Origin: Lachnospira sp. UBA2821
Lineage (GTDB): Bacteria > Bacillota > Clostridia > Lachnospirales > Lachnospiraceae
Assembly (NCBI GenBank): GCA_002351535.1
Contig: DEGR01000006.1
Span: 1 to 45,054 of the forward strand
DNA length: 45,054 nucleotides
Reading direction: 5' to 3'
A program made the translations under genes and the position numbers. A model generated the notes under the pieces. It did no database searches, was not told where the DNA came from, and was given only the letters and a program-made list of their open reading frames with translations. This document shows, in pieces, positions 8,295-15,790 of this stretch; the stretch's first letter is position 1, and each line of letters starts with the position of its first letter.

Positions 8295-8336
8295 TGAATG
8301 AAAATGATTGACAATGAATGAAAATGAACGTATAAT
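8295..8336 (+). promoter_or_regulatory. fructose operon promoter overlapped by two operator-like repeats
   Basis: A perfect TTGACA (8308-8313), 17-bp spacer and TATAAT (8331-8336). TGAATGAAAATGATTGA (8295-8311) covers the -35 side and TGAATGAAAATGAACGT (8315-8331) fills the spacer, with the two copies 20 bp apart. A regulator on these sites would block polymerase, fitting autorepression by the adjacent DeoR-type regulator and relief by fructose-1-phosphate. Confidence 0.75.
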
Positions 8337-8368
8337 AGATTTATCATAAGACGTAGGGAGTGAATTGG

Positions 8369-9112
8369 ATGTTAGCCGAGGAAAGATTTGGAATAATAAT
8401 TGATACTGTTAATAAAGAAAAAAGTGTTACTGTACATCAGCTTATGTGTCTTTTAGATGCATCTGAATCAACGATAAGAAGGGATTTGCATACACTTGAT
8501 TCAGAAGGCAAGCTTACCAAGGTTCATGGCGGTGCGATAGCGCTTGACGGTATGTTTCATAGTGTTGATGAGGAAGTCAGAATAAGAGAAGAACTTAATA
8601 CTGAAGAGAAAGAGAAGATTGCGGTTTATGCGGCATCTCTTATTAAAGACAATGAATTTGTATATGTTGATGCAGGAACGACAACGGAAAGAATTATTAA
8701 TCATATTTCTGCAAATAATACAGTATTCGTAACAAATGCATGGGGGCATGCAAAACAACTTTCTGCCAGAGGATACACAACTTATATTCTCGGAGGTGAA
8801 GTAAAGCCTGATACAGAGGCAATCGTAGGCACAGATGCTCTGGCTACACTTGCTAAGTATAATTTTACAAAAGGGTTTTTCGGGGCTAATGGAATATCAT
8901 TAGATAATGGATTCACAACACCTGATATAAAAGAAGGGGCAGTTAAGCAGCTGGCACTTAGCAAATGTAAAGAAAGATATGTTGTAGCGGATAATAGTAA
9001 GTTTTCACAGGTATCTCCGGTCACATTTGCGGGATATAGGGATGCGGTCATAATAACGAATTCGGCTGTCCAGGGGCAATACAAACGCACAAAAAATATA
9101 GTAGAAGTGTAA
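8369..9112 (+). CDS. fruR: DeoR family transcriptional regulator, probable fructose operon repressor
   Basis: 247 aa from ATG 8369, chosen because GTAGGGAG lies upstream at good spacing (an in-frame GTG at 8360 is too close). The N-terminal helix-turn-helix contains LLDASESTIRRDLHTLDSEG, the DeoR signature. The C-terminal sugar-phosphate-binding domain has DAGTTTERI and the GANGI segment typical of DeoR sensors. It is first in an operon with 1-phosphofructokinase and a fructose PTS, the classic FruR arrangement of Firmicutes. It would repress from the repeated sites upstream and respond to fructose-1-phosphate or a related phosphosugar; this follows from context. Confidence 0.88.
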   Translation: MLAEERFGIIIDTVNKEKSVTVHQLMCLLDASESTIRRDLHTLDSEGKLTKVHGGAIALDGMFHSVDEEVRIREELNTEEKEKIAVYAASLIKDNEFVYVDAGTTTERIINHISANNTVFVTNAWGHAKQLSARGYTTYILGGEVKPDTEAIVGTDALATLAKYNFTKGFFGANGISLDNGFTTPDIKEGAVKQLALSKCKERYVVADNSKFSQVSPVTFAGYRDAVIITNSAVQGQYKRTKNIVEV

Positions 9113-9150
9113 ATAAATAATATCGAATTTTTTTTGGAAAGGAGAATGTC

Positions 9151-10071
9151 ATGATATATACAGTTACATTTAATCCGTCGCTTGATTACATCGTAAGCGT
9201 TAAGGATTTTAAAACGGGAATGGTTAACAGAACTCATGAAGAACTGATATATGCCGGTGGCAAGGGAATTAATGTGTCCATGGTTCTTAAGAATCTTGGT
9301 GTTGAGAGTACGGCCATCGGATATACTGCCGGATTTACCGGTGATGAGATAGAGCGTCTGTTAAAAGAAAAGGGTGTTACAACGAATTTTATAAGAGTGA
9401 AGAATGGAATCAGCAGAATTAATGTTAAGCTTAGAAGTAATGAGGAGTCAGAGATTAACGGACAGGGACCTGATATATCCCCGGATGATGTCGAAAAGCT
9501 TTATTCAATGCTTGAAAATGCAGTAAAAGACGGAGATATAGTAGTTCTTGCCGGAAGTATCCCCGACGTAATGACACAGGATGCGTATAGTAATCTTATG
9601 AAACGTCTGCAGAATAGGAATATAAAGGTGGTAGTTGATGCAACAAGAGATCTTCTTGAAAATGTTCTTGAGTACAGGCCATTTTTAATTAAGCCAAATA
9701 ACTACGAACTTGGTGAGATATATGGAGTGGATATAAGAACAAGAGATGAGGCGGTCAGGTATGCATTTAAGATGCAGGAAAGAGGAGCGCAGAATGTACT
9801 TGTCTCGATGGCAGGTGAAGGAGCAGTTCTGGTGACAGAGAAAGGAGATGTGTATAAGTCAGAGGCACCGGAAGGAAAGGTTGTTAATTCGGTTGGAGCA
9901 GGAGACTCGATGATTGCAGGATTTATTGCAGGGTATATTGAAAATGAAGACTATGGGAAAGCATTTAAAATGGGTGTGTGTACAGGAAGTGCAAGTGCTT
10001 TTTCAGAGGAGCTGGCAACAGGAGAAGAAGTTAAATCATTGCTTTCATCTATGGAAGGCAAATGGAATTAG
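9151..10071 (+). CDS. fruK: 1-phosphofructokinase
   Basis: 306 aa PfkB-family kinase that phosphorylates fructose-1-phosphate to fructose-1,6-bisphosphate. Visible marks are the TFNPSLDYIV start, the GGKGINVS substrate-binding motif, the VLAGSIP segment, and the C-terminal VNSVGAGDSMIAGF motif with the catalytic Asp. The length and the TxNPxxD opening fit 1-phosphofructokinase/tagatose-6-phosphate kinase enzymes, and the neighbouring fructose PTS decides for FruK. The ATG at 9151 has an AAGGAGA site. It is 38 bp after fruR and ~20 bp before fruA. Confidence 0.93.
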   Translation: MIYTVTFNPSLDYIVSVKDFKTGMVNRTHEELIYAGGKGINVSMVLKNLGVESTAIGYTAGFTGDEIERLLKEKGVTTNFIRVKNGISRINVKLRSNEESEINGQGPDISPDDVEKLYSMLENAVKDGDIVVLAGSIPDVMTQDAYSNLMKRLQNRNIKVVVDATRDLLENVLEYRPFLIKPNNYELGEIYGVDIRTRDEAVRYAFKMQERGAQNVLVSMAGEGAVLVTEKGDVYKSEAPEGKVVNSVGAGDSMIAGFIAGYIENEDYGKAFKMGVCTGSASAFSEELATGEEVKSLLSSMEGKWN

Positions 10072-10092
10072 TGAGATTGGAGGATGAGGTTT

Positions 10093-12060
10093 ATGCGTAT
10101 AACAGATTTGTTAGATAAAAGAAGTATTAGTCTTAAGGGAAGACCGGCAGATAAAAAAGATGCACTTGAGCAGATGGTAACTCTTATGGGTAAGAGTGGA
10201 AAGATATCAGACATAGAAGTGTACAAAAAGGGTGTGTTTGCGAGAGAAGACGAGGGTACAACAGGAATCGGAGAAGGAATAGCAATTCCACATTGTAAGT
10301 CAAATGTTGTTAAAAAACCGGGACTGGCAGCTATGGTTATCAAGGATGGAGTTGAATTTGAGGCACTTGATGATGAACCGGTTAATCTTATATTTCTGAT
10401 AGCAGCACCTGATACTAAGGATAACGTTCATCTCGATGTGCTTAGTAAGCTTTCAGTACTTCTTATGAATGAGGATTTTACAGAAGCATTAAAAAATGCG
10501 TCAAGCGTGGATGAGTTTGTGGACATTATTGATAAAGCGGAGCAGAAAGCGGATAAAGCAGAGGCAGATAAAGCAGAAGCGGATAAGAAGGCTTCTGAAA
10601 ATGTAGAAACAGGTGTGGCAGGAAAAAGTGTGACGTCAGAAAAACTTATCCTCGGTGTTACAGGTTGTCCTACCGGTATAGCCCATACTTATATGGCTGC
10701 TGAGAGTCTTGAGAAAAAAGCGGCAGAATTGGGAATTAAGATTAAGGTTGAGACAAGAGGTTCCGGCGGGGCTAAAAATGTTCTGACAGATGATGAGATT
10801 GACAGAGCTGAATGTATAATAGTGGCGGCTGATACACAGGTTCCTATGGAAAGATTTGCTGGAAAGAAAGTAATACAGTGTAAAGTGTCAGACGGAATAA
10901 GTAAGGCGGAAGAACTTATTAACAGAGCAGTTAATGGAGATGCACCTGTGTATGAAGGAAATGGTGAAGGCAGGAAGGCATCCGATAATTCCGGTGGCGA
11001 TTCATTTGCACATTCATTATACAAGCATCTTATGAACGGTGTATCTCATATGCTTCCGTTTGTAGTAGGCGGAGGAATACTTATAGCTCTTGCATTCCTT
11101 CTTGATGATTATAAGATTGACCCTTCTAAATTTGGTACAAATACTCCGGTTGCGGCATGGTTTAAAGCTATAGGTGGTTATGCATTCAACTTTATGCTTC
11201 CTGTTTTAGCCGGATATATCGCAATGAGTATAGCGGACAGACCGGGACTTGTGGTTGGTTTTGTAGGTGGATATATAGCATCTATTGGTGCAACATTTGA
11301 CAATCCGTTTGCGGAAGATGCCATACCGGCAGGATTCTTAGGAGCATTACTTGCAGGTTTCCTTGCGGGATATATTGTTCTTGTACTTAAGAAATTATGT
11401 GATTATCTTCCTAAGGCACTTGATGGAATTAAGCAGATTCTTATATATCCGCTTGCGGGCGTATTTATTATAGGTATCGTAATGTGTGCAATTGACCCGG
11501 CGGTATCATGGATTAATACAGGTCTCTCGTCAGTTCTTAATTCAATGGGAGACAGCAGCAAGATATTACTTGGATGTGTACTTGGTGGAATGATGTCAGT
11601 AGATATGGGTGGTCCGTTCAACAAGGCAGCATATGTATTCGGTGCAGGAATGCTTTCAGAACAGACTGACAGTGCATTTATGATAATGGCAGCAGTAATG
11701 GTCGGAGGAATGGTTCCACCACTTGTAATAGCAATATCATCTACATTTTTCAAGAATAAATACTCTGACGAAGAGAGAAAGTCAGCGCTTGTCAATTATA
11801 TAATGGGATTATGCTTTATATCAGAAGGAGCAATACCATTTGCAGCGGCAGACCCTGTAAGAGTTATACCTTCATGTGTGGTTGGTTCGGCTGTAGCAGG
11901 AGGACTTTCGATGGCGTTCGGCTGTACACTGAGAGCGCCACATGGTGGTATATTCGTTTTCCCTACAATAGGAAATGTTGGACTTTATATAGCAGCACTT
12001 TTAATTGGTTCGGTAGTGGGGGCTGTAATGCTTGGGCTTATTAAGAAAAAGGTAAGATAG
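10093..12060 (+). CDS. fruA: PTS fructose transporter, IIABC fusion
   Basis: 655 aa membrane enzyme that imports fructose and phosphorylates it to fructose-1-phosphate. Domain order is IIA (residues ~1-150; phospho-His in IAIPHCKS near residue 67), an Ala/Lys/Asp-rich linker built of KAEAD-like units (~155-175), IIB (~180-285; active Cys in GVTGCPTGIAHTYMAAE near residue 192), then IIC (~310-655) with eight or more membrane spans and GGPFNKAAY. I prefer ATG 10093, because the GGAGG site directly abuts the in-frame ATG at 10084. It is last in the fruR-fruK-fruA operon apart from a tiny Cys-rich protein one base downstream. Confidence 0.95.
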   Translation: MRITDLLDKRSISLKGRPADKKDALEQMVTLMGKSGKISDIEVYKKGVFAREDEGTTGIGEGIAIPHCKSNVVKKPGLAAMVIKDGVEFEALDDEPVNLIFLIAAPDTKDNVHLDVLSKLSVLLMNEDFTEALKNASSVDEFVDIIDKAEQKADKAEADKAEADKKASENVETGVAGKSVTSEKLILGVTGCPTGIAHTYMAAESLEKKAAELGIKIKVETRGSGGAKNVLTDDEIDRAECIIVAADTQVPMERFAGKKVIQCKVSDGISKAEELINRAVNGDAPVYEGNGEGRKASDNSGGDSFAHSLYKHLMNGVSHMLPFVVGGGILIALAFLLDDYKIDPSKFGTNTPVAAWFKAIGGYAFNFMLPVLAGYIAMSIADRPGLVVGFVGGYIASIGATFDNPFAEDAIPAGFLGALLAGFLAGYIVLVLKKLCDYLPKALDGIKQILIYPLAGVFIIGIVMCAIDPAVSWINTGLSSVLNSMGDSSKILLGCVLGGMMSVDMGGPFNKAAYVFGAGMLSEQTDSAFMIMAAVMVGGMVPPLVIAISSTFFKNKYSDEERKSALVNYIMGLCFISEGAIPFAAADPVRVIPSCVVGSAVAGGLSMAFGCTLRAPHGGIFVFPTIGNVGLYIAALLIGSVVGAVMLGLIKKKVR

Positions 12061-12061
12061 A

Positions 12062-12226
12062 ATGATTGCGACAATAATTGTGACAATAGTTGTAGTATTA
12101 ATGCTTCTTATAGCTGTGTTTATGGCTATAAGAAGTATGGTTAAAACTAAAAAATCCGGTGGCTCGATAAGCTGTGGACATAACTGCGAAGGCTGTAATG
12201 GCTGTGGTTACATGAAAAAAGGTTAA
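12062..12226 (+). CDS. FeoB-associated-type Cys-rich small membrane protein
   Basis: 54 aa. An N-terminal membrane segment (about residues 3-24) is followed by a basic patch and a short Cys cluster, SCGHNCEGCNGCG, the pattern of the small FeoB-associated Cys-rich proteins (annotated by some as virus attachment p12 family). It starts one base after the fruA stop, so it is probably translated by coupling. No feoA or feoB is in this window, so its link to iron transport is not supported by context here. A terminator overlaps its last codons. Confidence 0.75.
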   Translation: MIATIIVTIVVVLMLLIAVFMAIRSMVKTKKSGGSISCGHNCEGCNGCGYMKKG

Positions 12227-12252
12227 CATGCAAATGTGTGTTAACCTTTTTT
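12215..12252. terminator. bidirectional intrinsic terminator after the fructose operon
   Basis: An AAAAAAGGTTAACA...TGTTAACCTTTTTT hairpin with a short loop is flanked by A on one side and T on the other. It overlaps the last codons of the Cys-rich small gene and lies just before the end of the convergent BMP-family gene. Confidence 0.85.
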
Positions 12253-12261
12253 GTTGAACAG

Positions 12262-13359
12262 TTATTTTATTTTAACATTAGTTGCCTTTAGTTCTAAGTC
12301 TTCTATATCTACTGTTGTGTCTGTTATTATGGTAATAGCCTGACCGGATAGTTTCTTTTGTATGTATTCTAAATCTTCTGAATTCATAGGCAGTTTTGAT
12401 TTTTCGTTAAATGTAAAATCAAAAGCTGCATTTGTTGAATTGATTTTAGTTGTATCTCCACCTTTGAATTTTCCGGAATAATATAACTTAAGACAACTTG
12501 TTACGGCATTTTCTGTATTGTTTGTGAGAGAAGCACAGATGCTTTCTGAATCATTTGTCGAATCATTGCCAAAGTTCATTATTGATTTGGTATATTTTTC
12601 CGCAATAGGAATTATAAGCTTTGTTGTGCTGTTGTTGTTCGTAAATATAAGCTGGACATTTTTGCTGAACAGTTTGCTTGCATATTCAGAAAGAACATCT
12701 TCATTTGCACTGGAAATGTCTTTGCATATGACAGAAGCTTTGACATTGCTCTCTGTGGCAGCATAATCAGCACCCTGTATAAATCCATACATATGATGCA
12801 TGTCGGATGAATTATTCTTGTCATACATAACTGCCATTTTATTATATCCTGACTTAACACACATATATCCTGATATGAATCCTGACTCATCATCATCAAA
12901 GGTTATTGGCATTACGTTTGTATCGGTCTGTGTTACAGAGCCGTCATTGCTTGCAGGTTCTCCATCAATGAGGAAGAAAGAGATGTCAGGGTAGCGTCCC
13001 TGTGCCTGATATACAGCTTCACCTAACTCAGAACCGACACAGATGATAAGTTTTGCGTTATCTTTGGAAGCTTTATCTATAGCTGTAAGACAATCTTCAA
13101 CATTATCAGATGTAGAGACATATGTTGAGTAGGTGTGCTTTTCTTCTTTGCAGTATTTCTTTATGGCATTAATGGCAGGCCTGCTGTCATCATTTACATT
13201 CTTTGTGTGGGAATTGGTAATTAATGCTATCTCTATATTTTTTTTATTTTTAGGTTTTTCAGTTATAAAAAATTGTTCGAACAGTACGAAACAAACAATA
13301 ATTATGAGAAACATTACAGATAATATAATGCCCGTCCTGAAATTATGGTGTTTATGCAT
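12262..13359 (-). CDS. BMP-family (PnrA-like) substrate-binding protein, membrane-tethered
   Basis: 365 aa. One N-terminal membrane segment (residues ~10-30) is not followed by a lipobox Cys, so it is anchored by the helix instead of lipid. The external part looks like a basic membrane protein/PnrA periplasmic-binding fold: IEIALITNSHTKNVNDDS at the start, AKLIICVGSELGEAVYQAQ, an INF/FFLIDGE-type segment, and FDDDESGFISGYMCV, which matches the FxxxExxFLAG region of that family. Members bind nucleosides or related purines. No ABC transporter genes are adjacent, so it may be an orphan sensor or work with a distant permease. The ATG at 13359 has a GGAGG site. Confidence 0.75.
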   Translation of the reverse strand: MHKHHNFRTGIILSVMFLIIIVCFVLFEQFFITEKPKNKKNIEIALITNSHTKNVNDDSRPAINAIKKYCKEEKHTYSTYVSTSDNVEDCLTAIDKASKDNAKLIICVGSELGEAVYQAQGRYPDISFFLIDGEPASNDGSVTQTDTNVMPITFDDDESGFISGYMCVKSGYNKMAVMYDKNNSSDMHHMYGFIQGADYAATESNVKASVICKDISSANEDVLSEYASKLFSKNVQLIFTNNNSTTKLIIPIAEKYTKSIMNFGNDSTNDSESICASLTNNTENAVTSCLKLYYSGKFKGGDTTKINSTNAAFDFTFNEKSKLPMNSEDLEYIQKKLSGQAITIITDTTVDIEDLELKATNVKIK

Positions 13360-13447
13360 ATGTGCCTCCGTAATTTACATCTATTGCTTTCATGATACTA
13401 TGAAATTACGAAAATGGCAACTCTATGGGCTGATTTATATTAGTGTA

Positions 13448-14131
13448 TTATTTTATTTTGACGATAATTATTGTTTTTGCCTTGATGTTATCCTTTGATG
13501 TGGCAGTTATTTTAACCGTCTTACCTTTTCCGGCTTTCTTCGTAACTACAACACCTTCAGAATTAACAGAAGCGTATTTTGTGTTACTGCTTTTCCATGT
13601 AATACCTTTATTAGTAGCATTTGAAGGTACAATTGTGGCTATCAGCTTAACCGACTTACCGGAAGAAATGGTGATTTTTGAAGATTTATATTTAAATCGT
13701 ATAACTTTTATTGTTGGTATCTTAATAGTCACTGTTTTTGTAATACCACTATCATCCCTTGCAGTAGCTGTTATTTTTACGGTTTTTCCTGCTCCGGCAG
13801 GTTTGATATTTACATTTCCATTTGAATTTACATATGCATATTTTGTATTACTGCTCTTCCATATAACCTTTTTATTAGTTGCATTTGATGGAGATATAGT
13901 AGCTGTTAATTTGAAATTGCTTCCTACCTTAATTTTGTCGGGTATACCGGTGATTTTTATATCAGTTACTGTACAAAATGGTGTTGATACCTGTATCTTG
14001 CATGTACTGCCAATAGTAGAATCATAATTACCTGTTTCTGCCTCCTTTTCTGCAAATGCAATGTTAGTTGTTACTGCTGTTAATAAAGTTACTATAAATA
14101 CAAAAGTTATTTTTTTAATTATTTTACGCAT
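13448..14131 (-). CDS. secreted protein with two BIG_2 Ig-like domains
   Basis: 227 aa with an N-terminal signal peptide ending near AFA (residue ~27). Two bacterial Ig-like (BIG_2) repeats follow, each with the pattern ATI-PSNATNK-WKSSNTKYA-VNS-G-V and ending with GKTVKITATA. There is no catalytic domain and no sortase or surface-layer anchor that I can see. Such proteins are usually cell-surface or matrix modules. The start has a GGGAGG site. It lies ~90 bp upstream of the BMP-family gene on the same strand and may be co-transcribed with it. Confidence 0.85.
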   Translation of the reverse strand: MRKIIKKITFVFIVTLLTAVTTNIAFAEKEAETGNYDSTIGSTCKIQVSTPFCTVTDIKITGIPDKIKVGSNFKLTATISPSNATNKKVIWKSSNTKYAYVNSNGNVNIKPAGAGKTVKITATARDDSGITKTVTIKIPTIKVIRFKYKSSKITISSGKSVKLIATIVPSNATNKGITWKSSNTKYASVNSEGVVVTKKAGKGKTVKITATSKDNIKAKTIIIVKIK

Positions 14132-14303
14132 ATATGCCTCCCTCTGCGTATAGCTGTGTACACTTGTCTTCTATGTATTTTGTTGCAATGTTTACAAATA
14201 AGCATTTATAATATATTAGTGGCTGTTTTATAACGTAATGTCAGTATATATTATTTTGTAGAGGTTTTCAATTTATTTTGGATTAATTTTAATATTAAGT
14301 CTG
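14132..14303. other. AT-rich intergenic stretch
   Basis: Part of the ~370-bp gap between the BIG_2 gene and the lipoprotein foldase. This part should carry the promoter of the BIG_2 gene on the minus strand. I see no convincing -35/-10 pair, no RNA gene and no repeat here. The rest of the gap holds a probable gene relic. Confidence 0.4.
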
Positions 14304-14429
14304 AAAGGTTTACTTTATATGTTTTTGTTTATGTTGCAGCCTGAGGACGGACCAATGGTAAATGTTGGTGGAAAGAAGATTCTGAATATAATATGCTTTT
14401 CAAATTATGTTATTTGTGGTATAAATTAA
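14304..14429 (+). pseudogene. relic of an alpha-oxoamine synthase (KBL/BioF-type) N-terminus
   Basis: Translated in the frame that ends at TAA 14427-14429, this gives LQPEDGPMVNVGGKKILN followed by a SNY-like stretch. Glycine C-acetyltransferase and 8-amino-7-oxononanoate synthase begin with just this pattern: a (E)GP-V-V-GK--LN segment followed by SNNYLGL. Only ~35 residues remain, with a damaged SNNYLGL part, no start with a ribosome binding site, and no downstream PLP domain. I read it as a decayed fragment. This is from memory of the family motif and needs a similarity search. Confidence 0.35.
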
Positions 14430-14502
14430 TGGTGTGACTGTTTACACATTATACGGTTGTGTATAAATCAGATGTAATTTAATTTTGAAAGTGGGTAACA
14501 GA

Positions 14503-15705
14503 ATGAAGAAGAAAATAGTAGTAATTGGATTATGTTTTGCTATGGCATTTGCTGTGGTTGGATGTGGAAAGAAAGATAAAGTAAGTACAACTACATCATC
14601 TAAGATTGAGAAGAACGCAGATGGTGAATTTATGGCCAGCAAAACAGTTAGTAAAGTTAAAAAGTGTGATTATAAAGGTGTAGATGTTGGAGAATCTACA
14701 ACAGAGGTTGCACAGACAGATATTGATTCAGCTATCGATAGCATCTTATCAAGTCATGCTACAGATACCCAGAAAAAGGAAGGTACTGTTGCAGATGGAG
14801 ATAAAGTTAATATTGATTATACAGGAACAATAGATGGTGTTGAGTTTGATGGTGGTTCAGCTAAGGGATACGATCTTACTATAGGAAGTGGAAGTTTTAT
14901 TCCGGGATTTGAGTCAGGACTTGTGGGTGCTAAGATTGGTGATACAGTAACACTCGACCTTACATTCCCTGAGGATTATACAAACACAACAACGATTAAT
15001 GGTGAGGAGAGGAGTCCTGCGGGACAGGCAGTTCAGTTTAAGGTGACAGTTAATTATGTTACAGTAACAGATACACCTGCGCTTACAGATGATTTTGTCG
15101 CTGAGAATAGCAAAGAATATGGCGATACAAAGAATGTTGATGATTTCAATAAATATGTGAAAGACCAGTTAATATTAAGCAATAAACTTCAGGCTATGTG
15201 GCCGGGAGTAATATCTAATTCAAAGGTTGACCTTGACAGCGCTGAAGTTCAGGAGAAATATACAGATTTATATAAGTATTATGAGAATATTGTTACTAAG
15301 AACTATGGAACAGATTTAGAGACTTATGTTAAACAGTATGGACAGACTATGGATGAGTTTGAGAAGACTCTTAATGATGAAGCAGAATATCAGGTTAAGT
15401 GTAAAGCTATTGCTAATATGATTGCGCGTAAAGAAGGAATAACATTGTCTAAAGATGAGTATGATTATGAAGTGGATAAGGCAATGAAATCATATGGATA
15501 TTCAGATGTTGCATCATATGAGAAAGATTATCCAAAGCAGGATACAATAGATAGTCTTATTTATTATAAAGTATTAAAATTTGTAGGTGATAAAGCTAAA
15601 GTTGTTAAGGATTCAGAGACAACTACAGTTGCACAGGAGAATGCATCATCAGAATCAGAGACAACTACAGAAAATGCTGAGGAGACAACAACAGCAGCTA
15701 AGTAA
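14503..15705 (+). CDS. FKBP-type / trigger-factor-like lipoprotein peptidyl-prolyl isomerase
   Basis: 400 aa exported foldase. A signal peptide with a lipobox (AVVGC, Cys near residue 20) makes it a lipoprotein on the outer face of the membrane. Residues ~95-190 form an FKBP domain (GDKVNIDYTGTIDGVEFDGG, SFIPGFESGLVGAKIGDTV). The remaining helical part, with its KNYGTD-type and MIARKEGIT segments, resembles the trigger factor C-terminal chaperone domain. The tail is a Ser/Glu/Thr-rich disordered stretch (residues ~375-400). I took ATG 14503; the in-frame TTG at 14485 has no ribosome binding site. It probably helps fold secreted proteins. It is a single gene with a terminator behind it. Confidence 0.88.
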   Translation: MKKKIVVIGLCFAMAFAVVGCGKKDKVSTTTSSKIEKNADGEFMASKTVSKVKKCDYKGVDVGESTTEVAQTDIDSAIDSILSSHATDTQKKEGTVADGDKVNIDYTGTIDGVEFDGGSAKGYDLTIGSGSFIPGFESGLVGAKIGDTVTLDLTFPEDYTNTTTINGEERSPAGQAVQFKVTVNYVTVTDTPALTDDFVAENSKEYGDTKNVDDFNKYVKDQLILSNKLQAMWPGVISNSKVDLDSAEVQEKYTDLYKYYENIVTKNYGTDLETYVKQYGQTMDEFEKTLNDEAEYQVKCKAIANMIARKEGITLSKDEYDYEVDKAMKSYGYSDVASYEKDYPKQDTIDSLIYYKVLKFVGDKAKVVKDSETTTVAQENASSESETTTENAEETTTAAK

Positions 15706-15742
15706 TACAAGGATTCATAATGTTTTATAGTTGCAAAAAGTA

Positions 15743-15790
15743 TAACAGCAGTGAAATAATTGATATCAATATTTCACTGCTGTTATTTTT
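15743..15790. terminator. bidirectional intrinsic terminator
   Basis: TAACAGCAGTGAAAT pairs perfectly with ATTTCACTGCTGTTA around a 13-base loop, with T-runs available in both directions. It serves the foldase gene and overlaps the stop codon of the convergent CapA-type gene. Confidence 0.88.

Noticed and set aside
13443..14027. 194-codon plus-strand frame opposite the BIG_2 gene
   Set aside because: Antisense of the BIG_2 repeats; its own repeats mirror the Ig modules on the other strand.
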